Shown: positions 16,373 through 24,795 of the stretch, piece after piece
Position numbering within the stretch: the first letter of the stretch is position 1
Layout: every line of letters begins with the position of its first letter
From: Bacteroides sp.
GTDB lineage: Bacteria > Bacteroidota > Bacteroidia > Bacteroidales > Muribaculaceae
NCBI GenBank assembly: GCA_014801945.1
Contig: JAAVDF010000024.1
Location: 14,626 to 77,789 of the forward strand
Direction: 5' to 3'
Length of the DNA stretch: 63,164 nucleotides
The notes under the pieces: model-generated
The model's input: the letters and a program-made list of their open reading frames with translations, nothing else
What the model was told of the DNA's origin: nothing
Database searches by the model: none
Translations under genes and position numbers: made by a program

Positions 16373-18388
16373 TTATATCACTATCTTGCCTGAATTGCGT
16401 TCCTTGATGATGCCGTGGCGGAAGGCATAGAGGAGCTCGGTCAGCTCGTCTATCTGGCTTTGGAGGATCTTGCCCTTGTCGGTGTCGCGCACTCGGATAC
16501 GCTGCGACGTCTGCTCGACCATCTTGGTGGAGCGCACGATGTCAGTGCCGCTGCGTATGGCCTCCTCCTCGGAGATGAAAGGCTCGTGCTCGACGAGCTC
16601 GAAGTTGCTGCTGTGGTAGATCAGCGTATAGCCCGCGATACCGGTGGTCTTGTGGTAAGCCTTGGCAAAGCCTCCGTCGATCACCATCAGTTTACCGTTG
16701 GCACGGATCGGACTCTCGCCTTTCTGCGTGCGCACCGGGACGTGGCCGTTGATGATGTGACGCTGCGTGCCCTCCACGCCAAACTCATCGAGGATCATGT
16801 CGCAGACTTCCTCGTTCTGGCGCAGGGTGTAGTAATGGCCCTTCTCCTCGCGGTGAGCTTCGGGATCTTTGATGAAATAGCGTTCGAAGGTGGTCATCTT
16901 GCTCTTGTCGAACAGGGGAGAGTCGGGCCCGCACCACAGATACCAATAATAGTCGCGCGCGTAGTCCTTCTCCTCGGCGGGTGTATCGTCGTTGAACGCC
17001 GAGCGCAGCAGCATCCCGATCTGGTGGAACAGCTCGCGTCCGCGATACTTGCGGCCATTGACCGTCACGTCCTTCAGCGAGCCGTCGGCATTGAGCGGCA
17101 TGGAGGCGTGGAAGAGGAGGTTGGAATTGTAGATGCCATACATGCAGCCGTGGCTGAAGAGGCAGGATATGTGGCGTTTGAGTCCCGTGCTGACGGTGAA
17201 GGAGTGGTGGAGCTTGGCCATCAGCTCCTTTTCCTCGGCGGTGAGGGCGTAGGGGTCGGCGGGGTCGATGGTGGGGAAGTTGGTGTCGGTCATCGGATAG
17301 ACCTTGCCGTCGATCTCCACAGTGCCCTTCGAGTGGTCGATGCGGTGGAGCAGCCGGCGGTCGTCCATGGCCCATTCGGGGTGTTTCTGCGTCATAGCCC
17401 CTTCGAGCTTGAACTGGATTACGGCGATGGCCTTGTGCATCTGCGCCATCAGGCGGAGTGTCTTTTCAGGGTGCTCCGTCTGCTCGGCATCCACCTTTGG
17501 GGCGAACTCCGTGCAGGGATCGTCGGCGTAGGTCTCCATTGCCATCGTGGCGAGGGGGAGGAGGTTGATCCCGTAGCCGTCCTCAAGGGTCGTGAGGTTG
17601 GCGTAGCGGAGCGAGACGCGCACGACGTTGGCTATGCAGCAGTCGTTGCCGGCGGCCGCGCCCATCCAAAGCATGTCGTGGTTGCCCCACTGGATGTCCC
17701 AGTTGCCGTAGTGACAGAGGGTGTCCATGATCAGGTGTGCGCCCGGACCGCGGTCATAGACGTCGCCGAGGATATGGAGCTGGTCGATGCTCAGCTTCTG
17801 GATCACGTTGCACATGGCTATGATGAAGGCGTCGGCCTGACCGGTGGAGATGATGGTCTCGATGATGCGGTTGAAGTAGGCCTGCTTGTCATACTCGCCG
17901 CGCTCCTCGTGGAGCAGCTCCTCTATAATATAGGCGAACTCCTTGGGGAGTGCCTTGCGGACTTTCGAGCGGGTGTATTTCGACGATACGCTCTGACACA
18001 CCTTGATGAGCTGATGGAGGGTGATGTTGTAGAAATCCTCCATGTTCTCCTCGGTGGAGCGTATGATCTGCATCTTCTCTTCGGGATAGTAGATGAGGGC
18101 GCAGAGCTGGCGGATCTCGTTCTCGCGCATGGAAGTCCCGTAGATGTCGGTCACTTTACGCTTGATGTTGCCCGATGCGTTCTTGAGTATGTGGCGGAAG
18201 GCTTCGTGCTCGCCGTGGAGGTCGGCCACGAAATGCTCCGTCCCCTTGGGGAGGTTGAGGATGGCTTCAAGATTTATGATCTCGGTGCTTGCCGAGCTTA
18301 TGTCGGGAAACGTCTGGGCGAGGAGTTCGAGGATTCGGCGGTCGTTTTCGGCCTGCTCTGTCGTGACCTTGGTATCTATGGGTGACAT
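16373..18388 (-). CDS. fbp: class III fructose-1,6-bisphosphatase
   Basis: A 671-residue enzyme of the FBPase class 3 family (Firmicutes/Bacteroidetes type), which hydrolyses fructose 1,6-bisphosphate to fructose 6-phosphate in gluconeogenesis. It has a metallophosphatase core: HFVADLHGEHEAF (metal ligands, near residue 52), HILGDVYDRGPGAHLIMD, IQWGNHDMLWMGAAAG and, late in the protein, RHIINGHVPVRTQKGE. The length fits this family (about 640-670) rather than class I (about 330). The ATG at 18388 gives MSPIDTKVTTEQAENDRRIL. It is monocistronic, with repeat DNA directly behind its stop. A TAATTTTG box on the minus strand (18414-18421) could be its -7 element. Confidence 0.97.
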   Translation of the reverse strand: MSPIDTKVTTEQAENDRRILELLAQTFPDISSASTEIINLEAILNLPKGTEHFVADLHGEHEAFRHILKNASGNIKRKVTDIYGTSMRENEIRQLCALIYYPEEKMQIIRSTEENMEDFYNITLHQLIKVCQSVSSKYTRSKVRKALPKEFAYIIEELLHEERGEYDKQAYFNRIIETIISTGQADAFIIAMCNVIQKLSIDQLHILGDVYDRGPGAHLIMDTLCHYGNWDIQWGNHDMLWMGAAAGNDCCIANVVRVSLRYANLTTLEDGYGINLLPLATMAMETYADDPCTEFAPKVDAEQTEHPEKTLRLMAQMHKAIAVIQFKLEGAMTQKHPEWAMDDRRLLHRIDHSKGTVEIDGKVYPMTDTNFPTIDPADPYALTAEEKELMAKLHHSFTVSTGLKRHISCLFSHGCMYGIYNSNLLFHASMPLNADGSLKDVTVNGRKYRGRELFHQIGMLLRSAFNDDTPAEEKDYARDYYWYLWCGPDSPLFDKSKMTTFERYFIKDPEAHREEKGHYYTLRQNEEVCDMILDEFGVEGTQRHIINGHVPVRTQKGESPIRANGKLMVIDGGFAKAYHKTTGIAGYTLIYHSSNFELVEHEPFISEEEAIRSGTDIVRSTKMVEQTSQRIRVRDTDKGKILQSQIDELTELLYAFRHGIIKERNSGKIVI

Positions 18389-18621
18389 GGTATCGAAGAT
18401 TTGTTATTTCAGGCAAAATTAAAAATAAATTCCTAATTGCGGAGCATCGTGGGCCACAAAATTCGCTCCGGAGGCTTTTTGACGGCAAGAATCATAATTT
18501 TTACAAGTTTTAAGCGACTAAATTTGGGTGAGAATGTTAAAATCATTAATTTTACCACCGAATTTACAATCTTTTAACTTATTTGCCTTAAATACCTGAA
18601 ACTTATAATAGTACGAATTAT

Positions 18622-19416
18622 ATGGTAAATTTTTCACTTGAAGGAAAGGTTGCCCTCGTGACAGGCGCGGCCTATGGAATCGGACTTGCAATCGCTCAGG
18701 CTTTCGCCGAGGCAGGTGCGAAAATCGTGTTTAACTGTTCACGTCAGGAAACAGTCGATCGTGGTCTCAAAGCTTACAAGGAACTTGGCATCGACGCAAA
18801 GGGCTATCTCTGCGACGTGACCGACGAGGAGGCTGTCAAAGCTATGGTCGCTGACATCGAGGCTACTGTAGGCACAATCGACATCCTTGTCAACAATGCC
18901 GGTATCATCAAGCGCATCCCCATGGAGCAGATGGATGTCGAGGACTTCCGCCGCGTGGTCGATGTCGATCTCATCGCCCCCTACATCTGCGCGAAGGCCG
19001 TGATCCCCGGAATGATCAAGAAAGGCCACGGCAAGATCATCAATATCTGCTCGATGATGAGCGAGCTCGGCCGCGAGACCGTCAGCGCATACGCCGCCGC
19101 GAAGGGTGGCCTGAAGATGCTCACCCGCAACATCTGTTCGGAGTATGGCGAGCACAACATCCAGTGTAACGGTATCGGTCCGGGCTACATCGCCACCGAG
19201 CAGACCGCACCCCTCCGCGAGCTCCAGCCCGACGGCAGCCGTCACCCCTTCGATCAGTTCATCATCTCCAAGACTCCCGCAGCCCGCTGGGGCACTCCGG
19301 AGGATCTCATGGGTCCCGCAGTGTTCCTCGCATCGGATGCGTCGGACTTCGTCAACGGTCACGTACTCTATGTCGATGGCGGTATCCTCGCCTATATCGG
19401 CAAGCAGCCTAAATAA
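18622..19416 (+). CDS. kduD: 2-dehydro-3-deoxy-D-gluconate 5-dehydrogenase-type SDR
   Basis: A 264-residue classical short-chain dehydrogenase. The NAD(P)-binding TGAAYGIG is at 15-22, NNAG at 91-94, and the catalytic Ser144, Tyr157 and Lys161 (YAAAK) are all present. With KduI and a KDG-type kinase in the same gene run, the likely role is reduction of 2,5-diketo-3-deoxygluconate to KDG in uronate (pectin, alginate or glycosaminoglycan) breakdown. Gluconate 5-dehydrogenase is the main alternative name for the same subfamily. The ATG at 18622 follows an AT-rich leader; TAAATTTG at 18519-18526 is a possible distant -7 box. It is the first gene of the operon. Confidence 0.9.
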   Translation: MVNFSLEGKVALVTGAAYGIGLAIAQAFAEAGAKIVFNCSRQETVDRGLKAYKELGIDAKGYLCDVTDEEAVKAMVADIEATVGTIDILVNNAGIIKRIPMEQMDVEDFRRVVDVDLIAPYICAKAVIPGMIKKGHGKIINICSMMSELGRETVSAYAAAKGGLKMLTRNICSEYGEHNIQCNGIGPGYIATEQTAPLRELQPDGSRHPFDQFIISKTPAARWGTPEDLMGPAVFLASDASDFVNGHVLYVDGGILAYIGKQPK

Positions 19417-19418
19417 AA

Positions 19419-19450
19419 AAGTTTAAAAGTTTAAAAGTTTAAAGGTTTAG
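19419..19450. repeat. AGTTTAAA tandem repeat, left border of four-helix-bundle gene
   Basis: Immediately after the kduD stop, AAGTTTAA words repeat with an 8-bp period and end in AAAGGTTTAG. The right border of the neighbouring small gene (19857-19890) is an approximate reverse complement. Confidence 0.7.
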
Positions 19451-19477
19451 ATCATGCCTTAACTGGTTGATACTATC

Positions 19478-19843
19478 ATGGATTTTAGTTTTGAGCGACT
19501 GGTCGTTTGGCAGAAATCGAGGGTGCTTGTTAAAGAAATTTACAGACTCTCAACTTCATTTCCACATGAAGAAAAATTCGGCCTTATTGATCAGCTCCGT
19601 CGGGCGGCGGTCTCTGTATCGTCGAATCTTGCTGAAGGATCAGGCCGGATGTCGGCCAAGGAAAAAATCCATTTCTGCGAAATTGCCTACGGTTCGCTCA
19701 TGGAAGTGATGTGCCAGTTGCTACTTGCGTATGATCTTTCACTGCTACCCGGTACTGAACTGACAAGGCTCAGACCTCTGATCGAAGAAATCGGTCGGCT
19801 TATAAGCCTCTATCGCCGGTCGCTGGTGGCTTCATTCCAATAG
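19478..19843 (+). CDS. four-helix-bundle protein (S23 / Avd-like family)
   Basis: A 121-residue protein with the hallmarks of the S23 family: FERLVVWQKSRVLVKEIYRL at the start, then LIDQLRRAAVSVSSNLAEGS and a KIHFCEIAYGSLMEVMCQLL helix. Family members are encoded in 23S rRNA intervening sequences, alone in intergenic regions of Bacteroidetes, and as Avd in diversity-generating retroelements. No reverse transcriptase or variable repeat is nearby, so a DGR is not supported. It sits inside a catabolic operon between inverted AT-rich repeats, which suggests a late insertion. The molecular function is unknown; related proteins form basic pentamers that bind nucleic acid. Confidence 0.9.
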   Translation: MDFSFERLVVWQKSRVLVKEIYRLSTSFPHEEKFGLIDQLRRAAVSVSSNLAEGSGRMSAKEKIHFCEIAYGSLMEVMCQLLLAYDLSLLPGTELTRLRPLIEEIGRLISLYRRSLVASFQ

Positions 19844-19856
19844 CAGAAGGTATTTG

Positions 19857-19890
19857 CTAAACTCTTAAACCCCTTTTAAACTCTTAAACC
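19857..19890. repeat. TAAACTCTTAAACC repeat, right border of four-helix-bundle gene
   Basis: CTAAACTCTTAAACC occurs, then TTTTAAACTCTTAAACC: two related units, together an approximate inverted copy of the left border at 19419-19450. They lie 22 bp before the EIIC start. Confidence 0.7.
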
Positions 19891-19911
19891 AAAATGAAAA
19901 GGTGCAACTAA

Positions 19912-21336
19912 ATGGAACAAGTCTTTGCTTATATCATCTCGCTCGGAGCAGCGGTGATGATGCCCATAATCTTCCTCATACTCGGCCTCTGTATCGGCCT
20001 CGGCTTCAACAAGTCGCTGATGAGCGGTCTGAAGGTGGGCGTGGGTTTCATCGGTCTCGGCATTGTCACGGCTCTGCTCACCGACTCGATGTCTGACCCC
20101 CTCAAGACCATCACCGATCTCTATCACCTTCAGCTCAAGGTCTTCGACATGGGTTGGCCGGCAGCCGCATCCGTGGCCTACAACACTGCGGTCGGAGCTT
20201 TCATCATCCCGGTCTGCCTCGGTGTCAACATCTTGCTGCTTCTCGTCAAGGGCACGCGCACGGTGAACATCGACCTCTGGAACTACTGGCACTTCGCGTT
20301 TATCGGCGGCGTGGTCTATTTCGCCACCGAATCCATCGCGTGGGGCTTCTTTGCCGCTATCATCTGCTATATCATCACCCTTGTGATAGCCGACGTGACC
20401 GCCCCCAAGTTTCAGGAGTTCTATCACGATGTCGATGGCATCAGCATCCCGCAGCCTTTCTGCGCCGGCTTCGTTCCGTTCGCATGGGGTATCAACGCCG
20501 TCCTTGACCGCATCCCCGGCATGAGCCGTCTGGAGATCGATGCCGAAGGACTCAAGAAGAAGTTCGGTATAGCCGGCGAGCCCCTCTTCCTCGGAATCAT
20601 CGTGGGCATAGTCATTGGCTGCCTGCAGTTTGACTCGTGGGACGCTATCGTCAGCAACATCCCCAAGATCCTCATGCTCGGTGTCAAGATGGGAGCTGTG
20701 ATGGAGCTTATCCCGCGTGTGACGGTGCTTTTCATCGAGGGTCTCAAGCCCATTTCGGAAGCCACCCGCACCATGATCGCACGTAAGTTCAAGGGTGCTG
20801 AAGGACTGTCGATCGGCATGAGCCCGGCACTTGTGATCGGCCATCCGACCACTCTCGTGGCCTCGATCATCCTTATCCCCGTCACCCTCATCATCGCGGT
20901 CATCCTGCCCGGCAACGCCTTCCTCCCGCTGGCTTCGCTCGCCGGAATGTTCTATATCTTCCCCTTGGTGCTCCCTTACACCAAAGGCAGTGTGCTGAAG
21001 ACGCTTATCGTCGGTCTCGTGGTGCTCGTGCTCGCGCTCTATCTCGTCACATGGATGGCCCCCGACTTCACCAAGGCCGCTCACGAGGTGGCTGCAGCCC
21101 ATCCCGATGACAAGGCCGTGCAAGTCCCGACAGACTTCCTCGCCGGTTCGCTCGACTTCGCCGGAAGTCCGCTCGGCGCAGCCATCTACTGGTGCATCGA
21201 AGGGTTCAAGTCGATCAGCCTCTACATCGGTGCGGCGATCCTTACGGTCTTCACCGTATGTCTCGTCTATTGGAACCGTCTGCGCATGATCCGTCTCGAA
21301 CGCAACCGACCCTCATCAAGCCACATTACAGATTAA
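19912..21336 (+). CDS. GatC-type PTS EIIC transporter (orphan)
   Basis: A 474-residue polytopic inner-membrane protein of the galactitol-type EIIC family. It has many hydrophobic segments, an N-terminal [20 protein letters not shown], a conserved [19 protein letters not shown] and the loop [20 protein letters not shown]. In a true PTS this domain carries the sugar and needs EIIA, EIIB, HPr and EI; none is encoded beside it, and a sugar PTS is uncommon in Bacteroidales. Between kduD and kduI it probably imports an unsaturated-uronate product without phosphorylating it (inference). A cytoplasmic KdgK-type kinase downstream fits uptake of an unphosphorylated sugar acid. The ATG at 19912 is preceded by GGTGCAACTAA. 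Confidence 0.88.
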   Translation: MEQVFAYIISLGAAVMMPIIFLILGLCIGLGFNKSLMSGLKVGVGFIGLGIVTALLTDSMSDPLKTITDLYHLQLKVFDMGWPAAASVAYNTAVGAFIIPVCLGVNILLLLVKGTRTVNIDLWNYWHFAFIGGVVYFATESIAWGFFAAIICYIITLVIADVTAPKFQEFYHDVDGISIPQPFCAGFVPFAWGINAVLDRIPGMSRLEIDAEGLKKKFGIAGEPLFLGIIVGIVIGCLQFDSWDAIVSNIPKILMLGVKMGAVMELIPRVTVLFIEGLKPISEATRTMIARKFKGAEGLSIGMSPALVIGHPTTLVASIILIPVTLIIAVILPGNAFLPLASLAGMFYIFPLVLPYTKGSVLKTLIVGLVVLVLALYLVTWMAPDFTKAAHEVAAAHPDDKAVQVPTDFLAGSLDFAGSPLGAAIYWCIEGFKSISLYIGAAILTVFTVCLVYWNRLRMIRLERNRPSSSHITD

Positions 21337-21359
21337 AAAAGAATCGACACATCCCTTTT

Positions 21360-22280
21360 ATGAAAAAAATATTAACAGCAATAGCCCTCATGGGCATTTC
21401 ACTTTCAGCCATGGCACAGACCGACTATTCAATCCTCCGTGCATGTCACCCCGACGACGTGAAGCATTATGATACCAAGCAGCTCCGCTCACACTTCATG
21501 ATGCCCAAGGTCATGGAAGAGAATAAGATCAACCTTACCTATTCGATGTATGACCGCCTCATCTACGGCGGCGTGATCCCCGTCGGGAAGGAAATCGTGC
21601 TTGAGACCATCGATCCCCTCAAGGCCAACTACTTCCTCGAACGCCGCGAGCTCGGTGTGATCAACATCGGTGGTGACGGCATCGTAACCGTCGATGGCAA
21701 GGAGTATGAGCTCCACTTCAAGGATGCTCTCTATGTCGGCCGCGGCAAGCAGAACGTCACCTTCCGCAGCAAGGACAACGCTAACCCTGCCAAGTTCTAC
21801 CTCAACTCGACTCCCGCCCACAAGGAGTACAAGACGCAGCTCATCACCATCGACGGCCGCAAGGGCTCTATCAAGGCCAACTCGTTCGCTGCCGGAAAGA
21901 TGGAGGAGAGCAATGACCGCGTGATCAATCAGCTCATCGTGTCCAACGTGCTCGAAGAAGGTCCCTGCCAGCTTCAGATGGGTCTCACCGAGCTCAAACC
22001 CGGTAGCGTATGGAACACAATGCCCGCCCATACTCACGACCGTCGCGTCGAGGCTTACTTCTATTTCAACGTCCCCGAAGGCAACGCTATCTGCCACTTC
22101 ATGGGCGAGCCGCAGGAGAACCGCGTCATCTGGCTTCACAACGAACAGGCCGTGATGTCGCCCGAATGGTCCATCCACGCAGCCGCAGGTACGTCAAACT
22201 ACATGTTCATCTGGGGCATGGGAGGCGAGAACCTCGACTATGGCGACATGGACAAGGTGACATATCTCGAAATGCGGTAA
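21360..22280 (+). CDS. kduI: 5-keto-4-deoxyuronate isomerase (KduI) with signal peptide
   Basis: KduI is a cupin-fold, metal-dependent isomerase converting 5-keto-4-deoxyuronate to 2,5-diketo-3-deoxygluconate. The core matches over its full length: [53 protein letters not shown] (metal ligands) and [18 protein letters not shown]. The protein is 306 residues against about 278 for the cytoplasmic E. coli enzyme. The excess is a clear signal peptide, [20 protein letters not shown], so this copy should work in the periplasm. The open frame extends further upstream into the EIIC gene, but the ATG at 21360 gives the signal peptide and lies just after the EIIC stop. Confidence 0.93.
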   Translation: MKKILTAIALMGISLSAMAQTDYSILRACHPDDVKHYDTKQLRSHFMMPKVMEENKINLTYSMYDRLIYGGVIPVGKEIVLETIDPLKANYFLERRELGVINIGGDGIVTVDGKEYELHFKDALYVGRGKQNVTFRSKDNANPAKFYLNSTPAHKEYKTQLITIDGRKGSIKANSFAAGKMEESNDRVINQLIVSNVLEEGPCQLQMGLTELKPGSVWNTMPAHTHDRRVEAYFYFNVPEGNAICHFMGEPQENRVIWLHNEQAVMSPEWSIHAAAGTSNYMFIWGMGGENLDYGDMDKVTYLEMR

Positions 22281-22349
22281 CCCTCTTTCTTCATTCATCA
22301 CAATAACATCAACAATCGATTTTTAACCAACTTATAATCACAATCTATC

Positions 22350-23369
22350 ATGAAAGTCGTTACTTTAGGCGAAATTATGCTTCGTCTTTCACCCGAAGGG
22401 TGTCATCGTTTTGTGCAGGTCGATAACTTCGACGTAATCTGGGGTGGCGGTGAGGCCAACGTAGCTGTCAGCTGTGCCAACTACGGTCTTGACGCATACT
22501 TCGTGTCAAAACTTCCCAAGCACGAGATCGGTCAGGCTGCTGTCAATGCCCTCCGTCGTTACGGTGTCCACACCGAGCACATCGCACGTGGCGGTGACCG
22601 CGTAGGCATCTACTACTGCGAGACCGGTGCTTCAATGCGTCCCTCAAAGGTTATCTATGACCGCGCTCACTCTGCCATCTCTGAGGCTGATCCCGAAGAT
22701 TTCGACTTCGACGCTATCATGGAAGGTGCTGACTGGTTCCACTGGAGCGGCATCACTCCCGCCATCAGCGACAAGGCTGCCGAACTTACCCGTCTTGCCT
22801 GCGAGGCTGCAAAGCGTCACGGCGTGACTGTTTCCGTTGACCTCAACTTCCGCAAGAAACTCTGGACAAAGGAGAAGGCTCAGTCAATCATGCGTCCCCT
22901 CATGCAGTATGTCGATGTATGTATCGGCAACGAGGAAGATGCAGAACTCTGCCTCGGCTTCAAGCCTGATGCCGACGTTGAAGGCGGCGAGACCAACGCC
23001 GAGGGCTACAAGGGCATCTTCAAGGCTATGGCCAAGGAGTTTGACTTCAAGTATGTGATCTCAACCCTCCGTGAATCATTCTCCGCTACTCACAACGGCT
23101 GGAAGGCCATGATCTACAACGGCGAGGAATTCTACGAGTCAAAGCGTTACGACATCAACCCCATCATCGACCGTGTAGGTGGCGGCGACTCATTCTCAGG
23201 CGGTATCATCTACGGCCTTCTCACCATGCCCAATCAGGGTGAGGCTCTCGAATTTGCCGTTGCAGCATCTGCCCTCAAGCAGACCATCCCCGGTGACTTC
23301 AACCTCGTTACCGTAGAGGAAGTGAAGGCTCTCGCAGGCGGTAGCGCAAACGGCCGCGTGCAGCGTTAA
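22350..23369 (+). CDS. kdgK: 2-keto-3-deoxygluconate kinase-type PfkB sugar kinase
   Basis: A 339-residue ribokinase-family enzyme. It opens MKVVTLGEIMLRLSPEG and has the substrate-side WGGGEANVAVSCANYG. The anion-hole and catalytic motif is DRVGGGDSFSGG with the base at Asp280. Position after kduD-EIIC-kduI makes phosphorylation of KDG to KDPG the best reading; other PfkB substrates cannot be excluded by sequence. No KDPG aldolase gene follows in the window, so the last step must be encoded elsewhere. The ATG at 22350 is 69 bp after kduI. A GAGAC repeat follows the stop. Confidence 0.9.
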   Translation: MKVVTLGEIMLRLSPEGCHRFVQVDNFDVIWGGGEANVAVSCANYGLDAYFVSKLPKHEIGQAAVNALRRYGVHTEHIARGGDRVGIYYCETGASMRPSKVIYDRAHSAISEADPEDFDFDAIMEGADWFHWSGITPAISDKAAELTRLACEAAKRHGVTVSVDLNFRKKLWTKEKAQSIMRPLMQYVDVCIGNEEDAELCLGFKPDADVEGGETNAEGYKGIFKAMAKEFDFKYVISTLRESFSATHNGWKAMIYNGEEFYESKRYDINPIIDRVGGGDSFSGGIIYGLLTMPNQGEALEFAVAASALKQTIPGDFNLVTVEEVKALAGGSANGRVQR

Positions 23370-23389
23370 GCCTATCGGTCCGGATATTT

Positions 23390-23533
23390 GTCTCAACGCC
23401 TTGTCTCAACTATTGTCTCACTCCCGCGCTTTGCCGTGAGATGAGATTTTGAGACAGTCCGCAGGGAATGAGATTTTGAGATTTCCTTTCCGTCGGTGAG
23501 ACTTTGAGACACTGTAATCAAAAAAATCTCAAT
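23390..23533. repeat. GAGAC/GTCTC-rich intergenic repeat, copy 5
   Basis: A long run of TGTCTCAA and TGAGATTTTGAGAC words in both orientations (TTGTCTCAACGCCTTGTCTC at the left, GGTGAGACTTTGAGACACTG at the right). It is the largest member in the window and lies behind the kdgK stop. Confidence 0.65.
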
Positions 23534-23698
23534 GACTTTATGATCGCCCTCCGTATGTTTTTTCAGAAATGTATAGAGGGCGATTATTGTCTTTGAGCAT
23601 CATCTCGAAAGTCGCGTCGGCAAGCGCGGTCGCTCCAAAGCCGGAACATCAATATAGGGCGGATTTTTATCACGGATTTTTGCCGGTTTGGATAATTC

Positions 23699-23729
23699 TT
23701 GGATAATAGGGAAAATTTGAGTAATTTTG
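23699..23729 (+). promoter_or_regulatory. Bacteroidetes-type promoter for ftsY-rimO
   Basis: TTG (23699-23701), a 20-base spacer and TAATTTTG (23722-23729), 25 bp before the ftsY ATG. Confidence 0.75.
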
Positions 23730-23754
23730 CAAGTCTAAAAATAAAGGAAACAAC

Positions 23755-24714
23755 ATGGGATTCTTCAATTTCTTCTCACGCGAAAAGAAAGAGACTCTTG
23801 ACAAGGGTCTTGAAAAAACACAACGTGGCCTCTTCGACCGTCTGTCGCACGCCATTGCGGGCAAATCGACCATCGATGATGAAGTGCTCGACAATCTGGA
23901 GGAGGTTTTCGTGACTTCCGATGTCGGCGTCGATACCACGCTGCGCATCATTGACCGCATTCAGAAGCGTGTGGCGAGAGACAAGTATGTCGGCTCGTCG
24001 GAGCTCAACCGTCTGCTCTGCGAGGAAATCGCCGATATGCTCGCCGAGAAGAGCGAGGAGTCCTCGATGGATGATTTCACCGTCCCCGCCTCTCATCATC
24101 CCCACGTCATCATGGTGGTCGGTGTCAACGGTGTAGGAAAGACCACCACCATCGGCAAGATGGCCGCCCAGTTCAAGAAAGCCGGCAATAAGGTGGTGCT
24201 CGGCGCAGCCGATACATTCCGTGCGGCCGCCATCGAGCAGCTTGAGGAGTGGGGCAGGCGTGCGGGTGTGCCCGTCATCAAGCAGAAGCTTGGTGCCGAT
24301 CCCGCCTCCGTGGCATTTGACACGCTCCAGAGTGCAATTGCGAGCAATGCCGACGTGGTGATCATCGATACCGCCGGACGTCTCCACAACAAGAAGGGAC
24401 TGATGGACGAGCTCACAAAGGTTAAGAACGTGATGCAGAAACTCGTCCCCGAAGCTCCGCATGAAGTCCTCCTCGTCCTCGACGGCTCGACAGGACAGAA
24501 CGCCTTCGAACAGGCCAAACAGTTCGTGGCCGCCACGCAGGTCAACGAGCTCGCGATCACCAAGCTCGACGGCACAGCCAAGGGTGGGGTGGTCATCGGC
24601 ATCAGTGACCAGTTCAAGATCCCTGTCAAGTACATCGGTCTCGGCGAGGGAATCGAGGATCTTCAGGTGTTTCACCGTAAAGAATTTGTCCAGTCACTTT
24701 TCGGTGAGAAGTAG
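23755..24714 (+). CDS. ftsY: signal recognition particle receptor FtsY
   Basis: A 319-residue SRP GTPase. The N domain (about 1-90) begins MGFFNFFSREKKETLDKGLE, and the long acidic A region of E. coli FtsY is absent, as is usual in Bacteroidetes. The NG core shows G1 GVNGVGKTTTIGKMAAQFKK, the DTFRAAAIEQLEEW loop, G3 DTAGRLHNKKGLMDEL and G4 TKLDGTAKGG. It docks Ffh-ribosome complexes at the inner membrane for co-translational insertion. It heads a run with rimO 81 bp downstream and is driven by the promoter at 23699. Confidence 0.97.
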   Translation: MGFFNFFSREKKETLDKGLEKTQRGLFDRLSHAIAGKSTIDDEVLDNLEEVFVTSDVGVDTTLRIIDRIQKRVARDKYVGSSELNRLLCEEIADMLAEKSEESSMDDFTVPASHHPHVIMVVGVNGVGKTTTIGKMAAQFKKAGNKVVLGAADTFRAAAIEQLEEWGRRAGVPVIKQKLGADPASVAFDTLQSAIASNADVVIIDTAGRLHNKKGLMDELTKVKNVMQKLVPEAPHEVLLVLDGSTGQNAFEQAKQFVAATQVNELAITKLDGTAKGGVVIGISDQFKIPVKYIGLGEGIEDLQVFHRKEFVQSLFGEK

Positions 24715-24795
24715 GGTTGAGAAGCCCCTCAGGCGAAAAGTAAGAGCATATTACAATCACACAACACGGCCGTAATCAAGGCCAGCTGATCAATA

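Larger units (their letters stand above)
23370..23754. other. non-coding gap before ftsY
   Basis: It holds a GAGAC repeat (about 23390-23533), a 9-bp hairpin ATCGCCCTC/GAGGGCGAT (23543-23551 with 23576-23584) that may end the kdu operon transcript, and the ftsY promoter. No gene is seen. Confidence 0.65.

Noticed and set aside
16415-18385. 656-codon open frame on the plus strand opposite the fructose-bisphosphatase gene
   Set aside because: It mirrors fbp exactly, has no family motif, and is a by-product of GC-rich codon usage on the other strand. Similar antisense frames opposite the EIIC and MBOAT genes were dropped for the same reason.
19478-19843. Diversity-generating retroelement suggested by the Avd-like protein
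   Set aside because: No reverse transcriptase and no template/variable repeat pair is seen within several kilobases.
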